Position numbers and translations under genes: made by a program. The notes below the pieces were generated by a model. The model saw only the letters and a list, made by a program, of their open reading frames with translations. It had not been told where the DNA came from and searched no databases. Source: Thermoplasmata archaeon (GTDB taxonomy: Archaea > Thermoplasmatota > DAOVMN01). From it: DNA of 8,398 bases. This document shows positions 1 to 6,050 of the stretch, one piece after another; positions within the stretch are counted from its first letter, which is position 1; each line of letters opens with the position of its first letter. The DNA lies in the NCBI GenBank assembly GCA_030630685.1, contig DAOVMN010000075.1, positions 1 to 8,398 of the forward strand, written 5' to 3'.

Positions 1-30
1 AAAGTTGGGTTTTGGGGATAGGGTTTTTGA

Positions 31-223
31 TGGATTGTAGCCTATACAACGCTGAAAGTCAGGTTGTAACATAGCGAATGAGAACGCACGATGCACGAAG
101 TGCAGAGTGCGGAGTCAACCGCAGGTTGATAACGCGAATGACACGGATTTGGCGGATTCCCACGGATTTTTTATTGATCCGTGTTTATCCGTGTGATCTG
201 CGTCATCCGCGTTCTACAATCCA
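31..223. repeat. Palindromic MITE-like intergenic element, copy A
   Basis: The element is bounded by a perfect 10-bp inverted repeat, TGGATTGTAG at 31-40 and CTACAATCCA at 214-223. Inside, 131-215 is a long imperfect palindrome: its left arm carries GCGAATGAC and ACACGGAT, and its right arm carries ATCCGTGT (twice) and GTCATCCGC. A related copy lies at 6048-6195; the two share TTGTAA..TAGCGAAT..GAACGC followed by GATGACACGGATTTG or a close variant. It encodes nothing convincing. It lies just beyond the 3' end of the minus-strand GT-C gene, so it could also affect the end of that transcript. Calling it a non-autonomous mobile element is inference from the inverted ends and the second copy; no transposase gene is in the window. 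Confidence 0.6.
88..130 (-). repeat. Solo hairpin unit nested inside copy A
   Basis: Read on the minus strand, these 43 bases have the layout of one unit of the array at 2140-2500: hairpin TCAACC-TGC-GGTTGA, linker CTCCGCACTC (array linkers read like GACCGGCACTC), hairpin TGCAC-TTC-GTGCA, then TCGT (array: TCATG). AACGC occurs immediately on both sides (83-87 and 131-135). The related element at 6048-6195 has uninterrupted sequence at the corresponding place, with only one GAACGC. This looks like an insertion with a 5-bp duplication, though a chance match of so short a word cannot be excluded. Confidence 0.6.
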
Positions 224-270
224 GACCGTCAAAGCGGTTGAAAATGCCCGATTCGGACCCGGTTCCTGAT

Positions 271-1884
271 TCATACGGTAACATTGGCCACCAGGTATAC
301 CTGCACAAAACCGGAATCCATCACCCTCACAAAGGGCGGCCCCTCGAATTTCCCAACCGCTTCTCTGCTCACGGGCTCGGCATTCTCCCATTGCAGCATA
401 GCCGCTCCCTTTTCGATCTCCCTATCCATGAAAACTCCGGTGATCCCCTCCTCCCCGATCTCCTCGCTGCAGTTGGCATAATCCTCTGCATGTAAGGTAT
501 CGTATGCTGAATCCCAGGTTCCGAGGACACCGCCGATGCCGAAGATAAGGGAGGACATCCTGTGGTCCGATGCAACCTTCCCCTCGAAATCGCTGCTGTA
601 CTCCCGCACCCAATAGACCCCCTGCATCTCCTCGTAAACAGTACCCTCCTGGAAATTCCCTATCACCTCTCTGGGAGGATAGGCCGAATACGCCACTCCA
701 AGCGATAAAAGCACCACAATCCCTGAAACAATGGCCTTGGTGGATAATTCCTTCCCAGAAGGCAGGTATCTGTAAAGCTCGACCACACCGAGTGCGGATA
801 GGATGAGCAGAGGCTCTAAAAAGTACTGGGTATGACGGTATGGGAGGAGAACGACATTCTCTGTTACCACCATGATCACCATGGAGATCATAATCGCTCC
901 CAACCATGCACAGATGAAGAGGCCTTTCTCATAGAAACGGGCAAAACCCGGGCCTGGTGCTGCAAGTATTATAACGATGAGCAGCGGAATAACCAGCAAT
1001 AGGAAGCTCCTGTCCACCTCAATAGAGGTCCCCGGAACGCCAGTAAGGACTATCCCGAGCATGATCAAAGCAGCCACCACCCCCGCAAGGCTCAGCAGCT
1101 TGATTATGCGATCGATATCCGGGTAGTGCGGGAGATAATACCATTCCCATCTTCTGCGAAGCCGGAGAACGCCAAGGACCAGTGTTAGCCCGGCCACCAC
1201 CCCACCAATGAGGATCCACCCGTTTATCCCGAAGGCATCGGCTACTATTTTCTCCCTGAAGGGCTCAACAAGCACGAGCCAGTAGATTATCATGAAAGCA
1301 AGGAAGAAGTAGAGAACCGGGATGTCCCGCCTTAATTCAGAGGGATGAGTACGCTTCAAGACCTCCCTGATGACAGTGTAGAATCCCAGAGCAATAAAAA
1401 CGAAATAGGCGGACATGTGATGCGTGACCATGAGAGCGGAGATGGCAAGGAATAGAACAATCCAGGACCCCATGGATCTTTTCAAGGGCCTCAGCTCAAG
1501 ATAAAAATAGAGCACCAAAAGCCCGAGAAGGTCTCCCAGGGCACCTGGCATGGGGTGGGAGGTGGCAAACACACCCGGAGGGGAAACCGCCACGAAAAGT
1601 GAAGCGAGCAATGCCACTCTCACATCCGAGAATATCTTCCGGGCAATGAAGAAGATCGGGAGCACAAGAAATGCGGTGAGGGCAGGGAGAATGAACACCA
1701 TGAGGGAAAGGGCATCAATGCCCGTGGTAAGATGGAGAGCAGCTACCAGGGCCTCCATGCCGTAGAAATACGGGTAGGCAAACCCCCATCCTTCATACCC
1801 AACCGGTACCCTGCCCTTCTCGACAATCGAATCAATGATGGTGTAATATTCCCCCGAGTCCGAGCCCCAGATGTGGAATCCCAT
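271..1884 (-). CDS. GT-C-fold membrane glycosyltransferase-like protein (STT3/PMT-like)
   Basis: The 537-residue reading from the first ATG is a polytopic membrane protein with roughly 10-12 hydrophobic segments up to about residue 400, then a soluble tail (405-537). SDSGEYY at 8-14 resembles the acidic motif in the first outer loop of GT-C enzymes, which transfer sugars from polyprenyl-phosphate carriers. Other family-like features are FATSHPMPGALGDLLG (106-121), VTHHMSAY (153-160) and LPYRHTQYF (347-355). The tail begins YWVREYSSDFEG..ASDHR (424-442), placed like the STT3 C-terminal domain, but the STT3 WWDYG motif is absent, so oligosaccharyltransferase activity is not shown. The donor and acceptor are unknown. 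The ATG used here has no Shine-Dalgarno sequence, and a membrane helix is encoded upstream of it (see 1885-2025), so the true start is probably further out. The gene is divergent from the transporter. Confidence 0.7.
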   Translation of the reverse strand: MGFHIWGSDSGEYYTIIDSIVEKGRVPVGYEGWGFAYPYFYGMEALVAALHLTTGIDALSLMVFILPALTAFLVLPIFFIARKIFSDVRVALLASLFVAVSPPGVFATSHPMPGALGDLLGLLVLYFYLELRPLKRSMGSWIVLFLAISALMVTHHMSAYFVFIALGFYTVIREVLKRTHPSELRRDIPVLYFFLAFMIIYWLVLVEPFREKIVADAFGINGWILIGGVVAGLTLVLGVLRLRRRWEWYYLPHYPDIDRIIKLLSLAGVVAALIMLGIVLTGVPGTSIEVDRSFLLLVIPLLIVIILAAPGPGFARFYEKGLFICAWLGAIMISMVIMVVTENVVLLPYRHTQYFLEPLLILSALGVVELYRYLPSGKELSTKAIVSGIVVLLSLGVAYSAYPPREVIGNFQEGTVYEEMQGVYWVREYSSDFEGKVASDHRMSSLIFGIGGVLGTWDSAYDTLHAEDYANCSEEIGEEGITGVFMDREIEKGAAMLQWENAEPVSREAVGKFEGPPFVRVMDSGFVQVYLVANVTV

Positions 1885-2025
1885 TAAGGTGGGGGGAAGG
1901 AGGTGCAGGATGATAGAGAAAAGCAGGATGCTTATCAGGGCGGGGAGAGCATAGTTGAAAGAGTGTCCCCGAGAAGAGTCATCGGCAGAATCACCTGAAG
2001 TCCTGTTGTCAAATTCCTTTCCTAT
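1885..2025 (-). other. Probable N-terminal extension of the GT-C gene, without a usual start codon
   Basis: The minus frame stays open upstream of the ATG at 1884 as far as a stop at 2131-2133. It encodes a hydrophilic stretch (KEFDNRTSGDSADDSSRG) followed by a convincing membrane helix (FNYALPALISILLFSIILHL) that leads straight into the acidic-motif loop. GT-C proteins need this first helix. No ATG, GTG or TTG is in frame between 1885 and 2130. GGAGG (2037-2033 on minus) sits 7 bases before an ATA codon at 2025-2023. A second Shine-Dalgarno sequence, AGGTGA (1996-1991), is 8 bases before an ATG at 1982-1980, but that ATG is out of frame and reaches a stop after 15 codons. Either a non-standard start is used, or a mutation or frameshift has damaged the start. 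Confidence 0.55.
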
Positions 2026-2032
2026 GTCAATT

Positions 2033-2088
2033 CCTCCGTGATTGCTTGGGATTCGATTAACCCGGGGAATGGATATTAGATTAAAAGA
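2033..2088 (-). promoter_or_regulatory. Promoter and ribosome-binding site of the GT-C gene
   Basis: On the minus strand an A/T-rich box, CTTTTAATCTAAT, spans about 2088-2076. GGAGG lies at 2037-2033, some 40-45 bases downstream. With the usual archaeal distance of about 25 bases from TATA box to transcription start, transcription would begin near 2057, giving a leader of about 20 bases before the ribosome-binding site. This matches the spacing seen before the transporter gene and supports a translation start near 2025 rather than 1884. Confidence 0.4.
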
Positions 2089-2139
2089 TTTTCCAGTGGA
2101 GAAAAAGAGACCTGCAACTTGATAGATGATCTATTGTGA

Positions 2140-2500
2140 CCTTGCCGAGTGCTTCGCACTCAGCCGGCACTCGGCACATCGTGCCTCATGCCTTGCCAGC
2201 ACTTCGTGCTGACCGGCACTCAGAACTTCGTTCTTCATGCCTTGTCGGCCTTTGGCCAACCGGAGATCAGAACTTCGTTCTTCATGCCTTGTCGGCCTTT
2301 GGCCAACCGGAACTCGCAACCTTGACGAGCTGTCGCTCATGGCTTATCGGGCCTTCGGCCCAAACGCCTGCCAGAACCTTCGGTTCTAACAGCCTTGACG
2401 AGTCCTTTGGACTCATCCGGCAATCGGAACTTCGTTCCTCATGCCTTGACGAACACTTCGTGTTCATCCGGAACTCAGCATTTCACGCCTCATGCCTTCG
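2140..2500. repeat. Array of short covarying hairpins (about seven units)
   Basis: About seven units of mostly 47-51 bp (one shorter, about 33 bp) follow one plan on the plus strand: CCTTG(A/C/T)C, hairpin 1, a CCGG-containing linker ending in TC, hairpin 2, TCATG. Stem sequences differ but stay self-complementary: GAGTGC-TTC-GCACTC (2147-2161), GGCAC-ATC-GTGCC (2173-2185), AGCAC-TTC-GTGCT (2198-2210), AGAAC-TTC-GTTCT (2222-2234 and 2269-2281), GGCC-TTT-GGCC (2247-2257 and 2294-2304), GAGC-TGTC-GCTC (2327-2338), GGGCC-TTC-GGCCC (2349-2361), AGAACC-TTC-GGTTCT (2373-2387), GAGTCC-TTT-GGACTC (2400-2414), GGAAC-TTC-GTTCC (2426-2438), GAACAC-TTC-GTGTTC (2451-2465). The last unit is degenerate. Every loop is closed by a C-G pair. 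The array fills the region between two divergent genes. Open frames across it (for example 2136-2609 plus) are by-products of the palindromes. Confidence 0.9.
2221..2311 (+). repeat. Exact 44-bp tandem duplication inside the hairpin array
   Basis: Bases 2221-2264 and 2268-2311 are identical over 44 bp, with a 47-bp period. The duplication includes both the AGAAC-TTC-GTTCT and GGCC-TTT-GGCC hairpins and the linkers between them. Other units differ in almost every stem, so this pair is probably a recent tandem duplication. Confidence 0.85.
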
Positions 2501-2549
2501 GTTACTCATGCATTCTTTTTCCTTTTCTCAGGCAAAGCTCGCATTAACC

Positions 2550-2590
2550 TTATATACAATAATGGATGTCCTCACGTTACGATCCGGAGG
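2550..2590 (+). promoter_or_regulatory. Promoter and ribosome-binding site of the OPT transporter gene
   Basis: TTATATAC at 2550-2557 is a strong archaeal-type TATA box. Transcription would start about 25 bases downstream, near 2580. GGAGG at 2586-2590 lies 6 bases before the ATG at 2597. The leader is therefore very short, about 17 bases. The box also shows that the hairpin array lies upstream of, not within, the transporter mRNA. Confidence 0.7.
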
Positions 2591-2596
2591 ACTACA

Positions 2597-4732
2597 ATGG
2601 GCGAAGTGAGAAAATCTTCATACAGAATGCCACCGACCCCAAAGGGCATCAAAGGCATTGAAGAGGGCACAGTGGATTATTTTCAGATGGATATCTGGGA
2701 CAACCTGAACACCGGCCTGCTAGAAGAATACCTTGATGAAAAGAACCGCAGGGAAAGCTTTGAACGCTCCAAGTTCGACTGGTTCAAGGTGGGTATCGGC
2801 ATCGTCATCGGGACGGCCTTCGCACTCATCACGCAGTATGTGGGCCTGAAGGTGGGAATCGCCATCTCCGGCTCCTGGTATGTGGTATACCTTATAGGGA
2901 TCGCCGGGAAATGGCGCCCCTCCGAACTCAACATCGCCACGGGAGCGAGTACAGGAGCGACCTATATCAGTACAGGTTTTATTTTTACGTTCCCTGCCAT
3001 GTATCTATTGAGCAATGAGGAGGTGACTGGTGATTATGCCATCGGTGTTGACTCCTCAGGGGAGCTTATTTATCTCATCAACGACTTTCCCCCAATGTTC
3101 GTGGCACTTGTGGCCACAATTATTGCGGGCTTCCTCGGGGTGCTCTATTTCATCATCTTCCGGAGGATCTGGCTCGTGGATGACCCCCTTCACGTGCCTG
3201 GCATAGAGGCACACCTCCAGCTTCTCGAGATGTCCAATAACATCACCACAGGAGCAGCAGAAAAGGCACATCATGCCATAAAACTCATCCTTGCATCCTC
3301 GGTAGTGACCGGTATTTTAACGGTATTGAAAGACCTTCCTTTTGATTCCGGATTAATTGGAGATAAACGATGGGACTGGAATCCTGATAAAGGAAGGATG
3401 GTTATAAGAGAAGAGCCCATTCTTGACCAGATATTTGGTAAGGAGAACGAGATGGGTGAATGGTATAATGAGGCAGTCATCCAGCAGCCCTTAGATAGCG
3501 CAAAATTCACCTGGATGAACTTCGGTATAATCCCCATCGAGGTGGGTATCGGCTGGTTCATGAAGTTCAGGGTTGCCCTGTTGATATCTTTGGGTACCCT
3601 GATTACCTGGTTCCTGATAATTCCCATGGCTGTCTATTTCGATGTGCCCATCTATGATCCAAGGTTAGCCGACCCATATCCGATAACAGACAATGTGATT
3701 CCAGCCGTGATTGGCTATAAAAGGGTTGCCAGATTCATCGCCATTGGGGCCATCCTTGGAGGAGGTATCACTGCCCTAATAAAGAATGCCCCCATTTTCA
3801 AAACCATCTTCGGGGATTTGAACAAGGCAATAAAGGGCAAAGAGAGCGAGGCGGGATCCTATATCGAAGGAAAAGGATGGTATGAATGGCCCCTCTCCCA
3901 CATATTTTTCATGGCCATCTTCGCATTCTTTTCCATAGGATTCGTCTTCTCCGTGGAATACGACATCGTACCCTCTTTCATATTAGCGGGAGTGCTTGCG
4001 TTGACCACATTCTTCCTTGGAGCCATCGCGGTTAAGGTCATGGGGGAAACAGGCACGGAGCCCGTGTCCGGTACCTCCTTCATCGTCCTGCTTCTCCTAA
4101 TTATCCTGTTCAAGTATATACTGAACATGCCCAACGAGGAAACCGCCATAATGTCCATCATTGGAACAACCGTCTTCGCCGGTGCCATCTCCATGTCCGG
4201 GGACATAATCTACGATTTCAAGGCCGGCCTTTATATAGGAAACAGACCATATCATCTGATGAAAGGGGAGATGACTGGTATCATTCCTGGAGCCATAGTG
4301 TCGGTTATCGGGGCTATCATCTTTGGGAAAGGTTTGGCAGACGGCTCCCTGAAACTCCCGGCACCGCAGGCACACGCCTTCGCCACTGTGCTTCAGCTCC
4401 TCTTCAGCGAGGAAGCCTTCGGGTTTGTCATTTCCCTCCTGCTTATCGGCATTATCATCGGGATCTGGGCCGAGCTTGCCACCGGTATGGGTACCGCCTT
4501 CGGTCTCGGGATGTATTTCCCGCTCTTCGTTACCACGCCCATCCTTCTTGGAGGTTTCCTGAGGGACGCATGGGAGATGTTCATCCTGGAAAGGGATGCG
4601 AAAAAATACGAGTACACCGATCAGCAGAAGACCATGCGAAGATTGGACACCTACATGGTCGCCACAGGCCTGATTGTTGGTGAGGCCATAGCCGGTACGA
4701 TCATTGCCCTCTATCTCGTGGTATTCAAATAA
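2597..4732 (+). CDS. OPT-family oligopeptide transporter
   Basis: This 711-residue polytopic membrane protein has the length and segment pattern of the OPT family, whose members import small peptides or metal chelates using the proton gradient. A hydrophilic N-terminus (1-60) is followed by roughly 15-16 hydrophobic segments. Family-like stretches are the conserved early helix region LNIATGASTG..FTFPAMYLL (111-138), FRRIWLVDDPLHVPGIEAH (188-206), TGTEPVSGTSF (485-495), GDIIYDFKAGLYIGNRPYH (535-553) and FGLGMYFPLFVTTPILLGGF (635-654). A soluble insertion of about 55 residues (248-303), rich in charged residues and Trp, breaks the membrane pattern. The motif usual in bacterial members after the RR..V segment (PFPEGTA) is replaced by HVPGIEA. 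The start at 2597 is chosen over a longer frame from 2492 because GGAGG is 6 bases upstream and the longer version would begin before the TATA box. The substrate cannot be read from the sequence. Confidence 0.88.
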   Translation: MGEVRKSSYRMPPTPKGIKGIEEGTVDYFQMDIWDNLNTGLLEEYLDEKNRRESFERSKFDWFKVGIGIVIGTAFALITQYVGLKVGIAISGSWYVVYLIGIAGKWRPSELNIATGASTGATYISTGFIFTFPAMYLLSNEEVTGDYAIGVDSSGELIYLINDFPPMFVALVATIIAGFLGVLYFIIFRRIWLVDDPLHVPGIEAHLQLLEMSNNITTGAAEKAHHAIKLILASSVVTGILTVLKDLPFDSGLIGDKRWDWNPDKGRMVIREEPILDQIFGKENEMGEWYNEAVIQQPLDSAKFTWMNFGIIPIEVGIGWFMKFRVALLISLGTLITWFLIIPMAVYFDVPIYDPRLADPYPITDNVIPAVIGYKRVARFIAIGAILGGGITALIKNAPIFKTIFGDLNKAIKGKESEAGSYIEGKGWYEWPLSHIFFMAIFAFFSIGFVFSVEYDIVPSFILAGVLALTTFFLGAIAVKVMGETGTEPVSGTSFIVLLLLIILFKYILNMPNEETAIMSIIGTTVFAGAISMSGDIIYDFKAGLYIGNRPYHLMKGEMTGIIPGAIVSVIGAIIFGKGLADGSLKLPAPQAHAFATVLQLLFSEEAFGFVISLLLIGIIIGIWAELATGMGTAFGLGMYFPLFVTTPILLGGFLRDAWEMFILERDAKKYEYTDQQKTMRRLDTYMVATGLIVGEAIAGTIIALYLVVFK

Positions 4733-4765
4733 GAAAGATTAATTTATCAGATAAGAAGATTAATG
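4730..4765 (+). promoter_or_regulatory. Repeated TAAGAA(A)GATTAAT motif, possible promoter of the AIM24 gene
   Basis: TAAGAAAGATTAAT begins at the transporter's own stop codon (4730-4743). A near copy lacking one A, TAAGAAGATTAAT, follows at about 4752-4764. The full 14-base motif recurs exactly at 5588-5601, again at the end of a gene. The purine-rich part followed by TTAAT resembles an archaeal BRE plus TATA box. If it is active, the AIM24 transcript would have a leader of roughly 80-100 bases. Another A/T-rich stretch near 4804-4815 is an alternative promoter. Confidence 0.4.
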
Positions 4766-4768
4766 ATA

Positions 4769-4785
4769 CCCACAAAAAGTGTGGG
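4769..4785. repeat. Small inverted repeat between the OPT and AIM24 genes
   Basis: CCCACA (4769-4774) and TGTGGG (4780-4785) form a perfect 6-bp stem with a 5-base loop. No T-tract follows, so a terminator is unlikely. It could be an operator or a leader hairpin of the AIM24 transcript, but chance is possible. Confidence 0.35.
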
Positions 4786-4864
4786 GACATGAATGATAGT
4801 GGAATATGAAATAATGTGCCCTAATGGGTGCTAAAGTCTCACACGGACATGAAGAGGTGAAAGA

Positions 4865-5584
4865 ATGAAATACGACATTATAGGAAGCAACCTGCAGGTG
4901 GCCATCCTGGAAATAGAGCCCAACGAGTTGGTCTATTCCGAGGCAGGGGCCATGGTGTACATGAGCGAGAACGTCTCCATGCAGGCCAAGGCAAGAGGAG
5001 GCCTCATGAAAGGCCTTAAGCGAATGCTCTCAAAGGAGACCTTCTTCCTTACCGAATACTGGTCCACCGGCGGAACCGGTGTGGTTGGATTTGGAGGGAA
5101 TATCCCTGGGAAGATCATCCCATTGGACCTGAGAGGAGGGAGACAGTACCTGGCCCAGAAGGATGCCTTCTTGGCGGCGGAGAATTCGGTGGAGATGGAC
5201 ATTGCGTTCCAGAAGAAGCTTGGCTCCATGTTCTTCGGAGGAGAGGGCCTCATCCTTCAGAGGTATTGGGGGGAAGGTACGGTTTTCATACACGCCTGCG
5301 GTGACATGGTGGAGATGAACCTCGAGGCCGGCCAGGCGATCAAGGTGGACACCGGGAATGCTGTAGCCTGGGAGGCATCGGTGAGCTATGATATCCAGAA
5401 GGCTGGGGGCATCAAGACCATGCTCTTCGGCGGTGAAGGGCTGTTCCTGACCAGGTTAACCGGTCCCGGGAAGGTAATCCTCCAGTCCATGACCCTTGCA
5501 AATCTGGCCGGTGCCATCGTCCCGTTCCTTCCAAGCGGAGGAACATCGGGCAGCAGTCTCGTAGGCGGCCTTCTCAGAGGGTGA
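4865..5584 (+). CDS. AIM24-family protein (TIGR00266-like)
   Basis: This 239-residue, glycine-rich, all-beta-type protein has neither signal peptide nor membrane helix. It matches the AIM24 family by its start (YDIIGSNLQVAILEIEPNE, 3-21), the SEAGAMVYM segment (25-33), GLKRMLSKETFFLTEYW (50-66), GGNIPGKIIPLDL (77-89) and the paired FFGGEGLIL (123-131) and LFGGEGLFL (187-195) motifs. These look like the repeated strands of its beta-sandwich core. The length is typical. The family is widespread in bacteria and archaea; the yeast member is a mitochondrial membrane-organisation protein, but the prokaryotic role is not established. The start is supported by GAGGTGA at 4854-4860, just before the ATG. 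The stop overlaps an alternative GTG start of the next frame by the GTGA arrangement. Confidence 0.88.
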   Translation: MKYDIIGSNLQVAILEIEPNELVYSEAGAMVYMSENVSMQAKARGGLMKGLKRMLSKETFFLTEYWSTGGTGVVGFGGNIPGKIIPLDLRGGRQYLAQKDAFLAAENSVEMDIAFQKKLGSMFFGGEGLILQRYWGEGTVFIHACGDMVEMNLEAGQAIKVDTGNAVAWEASVSYDIQKAGGIKTMLFGGEGLFLTRLTGPGKVILQSMTLANLAGAIVPFLPSGGTSGSSLVGGLLRG

Positions 5585-5587
5585 TCC

Positions 5588-5603
5588 TAAGAAAGATTAA
5601 TAA
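5588..5603 (+). promoter_or_regulatory. Promoter-like motif before the small membrane protein
   Basis: TAAGAAAGATTAAT (5588-5601) exactly repeats the motif at 4730-4743. TTAATA lies 24-29 bases before the ATG at 5626, the distance expected from a TATA box to a transcription start. This suggests a leaderless mRNA beginning at or next to that ATG. Confidence 0.5.
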
Positions 5604-5625
5604 GCCTGCTTCCCGACATTTAGGT

Positions 5626-5958
5626 ATGAAACCATATTATCCGCCATACCCGAGGGATTCCCCCCCGCGGGAAGAAGAAAGGAAGGGCAGCCTGCTGGCT
5701 ATTCCCGCGGTTATTTATACTGTTGTCCTAATTATTATTTCACTTTTTCTTTTGGCTCTATTTTTCAGAATACTCCCCTTCCTTATATTGATATGGTTCA
5801 TCATCGCATTCCTGAGCCTGATCATAGGGCTGTTCGTGGCATTGTTTTACCTTGCCAAATCTGCTCCGCAGCCCGGGCCTGGGAATTTTTCTCTAAGCAT
5901 GGTGAGGGATCCTTCGAAGCAGGATGATGATGAACCTCCTCCCCCTCCTAATGATTAA
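5626..5958 (+). CDS. Small two-helix membrane protein of unknown function
   Basis: I recognise no family. The 110-residue product has a proline- and charge-rich N-terminus (PYYPPYPRDSPPREEER), two closely spaced hydrophobic helices (about 23-47 and 49-77, ending FVALFYLA) and an acidic, proline-rich tail (SKQDDDEPPPPPND). Both ends look disordered and could bind partners at the membrane surface. The ATG at 5626 is preferred because a TATA-like motif ends about 25 bases upstream. A GTG at 5581 is in frame, would add 15 residues, and overlaps the AIM24 stop; its only ribosome-binding candidate, GAGG at 5577-5580, touches the start codon and is too close. The gene follows the AIM24 gene directly, so read-through co-transcription is also likely. 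The helices and flanking composition make a real gene likely despite its size. Confidence 0.7.
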   Translation: MKPYYPPYPRDSPPREEERKGSLLAIPAVIYTVVLIIISLFLLALFFRILPFLILIWFIIAFLSLIIGLFVALFYLAKSAPQPGPGNFSLSMVRDPSKQDDDEPPPPPND

Positions 5959-5981
5959 TCCCTCTTTCTTATTCCTTATTT
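5959..5981 (+). terminator. T-rich probable transcription end
   Basis: The stop codon of the small membrane protein is followed at once by a pyrimidine-rich stretch (CCTCTTTCTTATTCCTTATTT). Archaeal RNA polymerase tends to stop at such T-rich tracts without needing a hairpin. Confidence 0.4.
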
Positions 5982-6024
5982 CGGTGCCTCTTGAAGTAAA
6001 CCACAACCGCCGCCCCTCCTGGAA

Positions 6025-6050
6025 CCCCGTGTGCTTGCAGCAGCGCGGGG
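6025..6050. repeat. GC-rich hairpin next to element copy B
   Basis: CCCCG (6025-6029) pairs with CGGGG (6046-6050). Inside, TGCT-TGC-AGCA (6032-6042) gives a second short stem with a triloop. It abuts, and by a few bases overlaps, the left end of the palindromic element. It may be part of that element or a transcript-end structure. Confidence 0.4.

Noticed and set aside
8..36. G-rich tract suggesting a G-quadruplex
   Set aside because: Only three runs of three or more G occur, so a standard four-run quadruplex is not supported.
271..1884. Assignment as a true archaeal oligosaccharyltransferase (AglB)
   Set aside because: The WWDYG signature expected in the C-terminal domain is missing; only the general GT-C layout is supported.
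2140..2500. CRISPR array
   Set aside because: Repeats are not identical, there are no regular unique spacers, and the variable parts are themselves palindromes.
2140..2500. Cluster of transcription terminators
   Set aside because: It lies between the start regions of two divergent genes, and the hairpins are not followed by T-tracts.
2136..2609. A 157-residue plus-strand open frame, and minus-strand frames at 2131-2340 and 2282-2467, across the hairpin array
   Set aside because: They are made of palindromic repeat units, change with the stems, lack ribosome-binding sites and match no protein composition; the array explains them.
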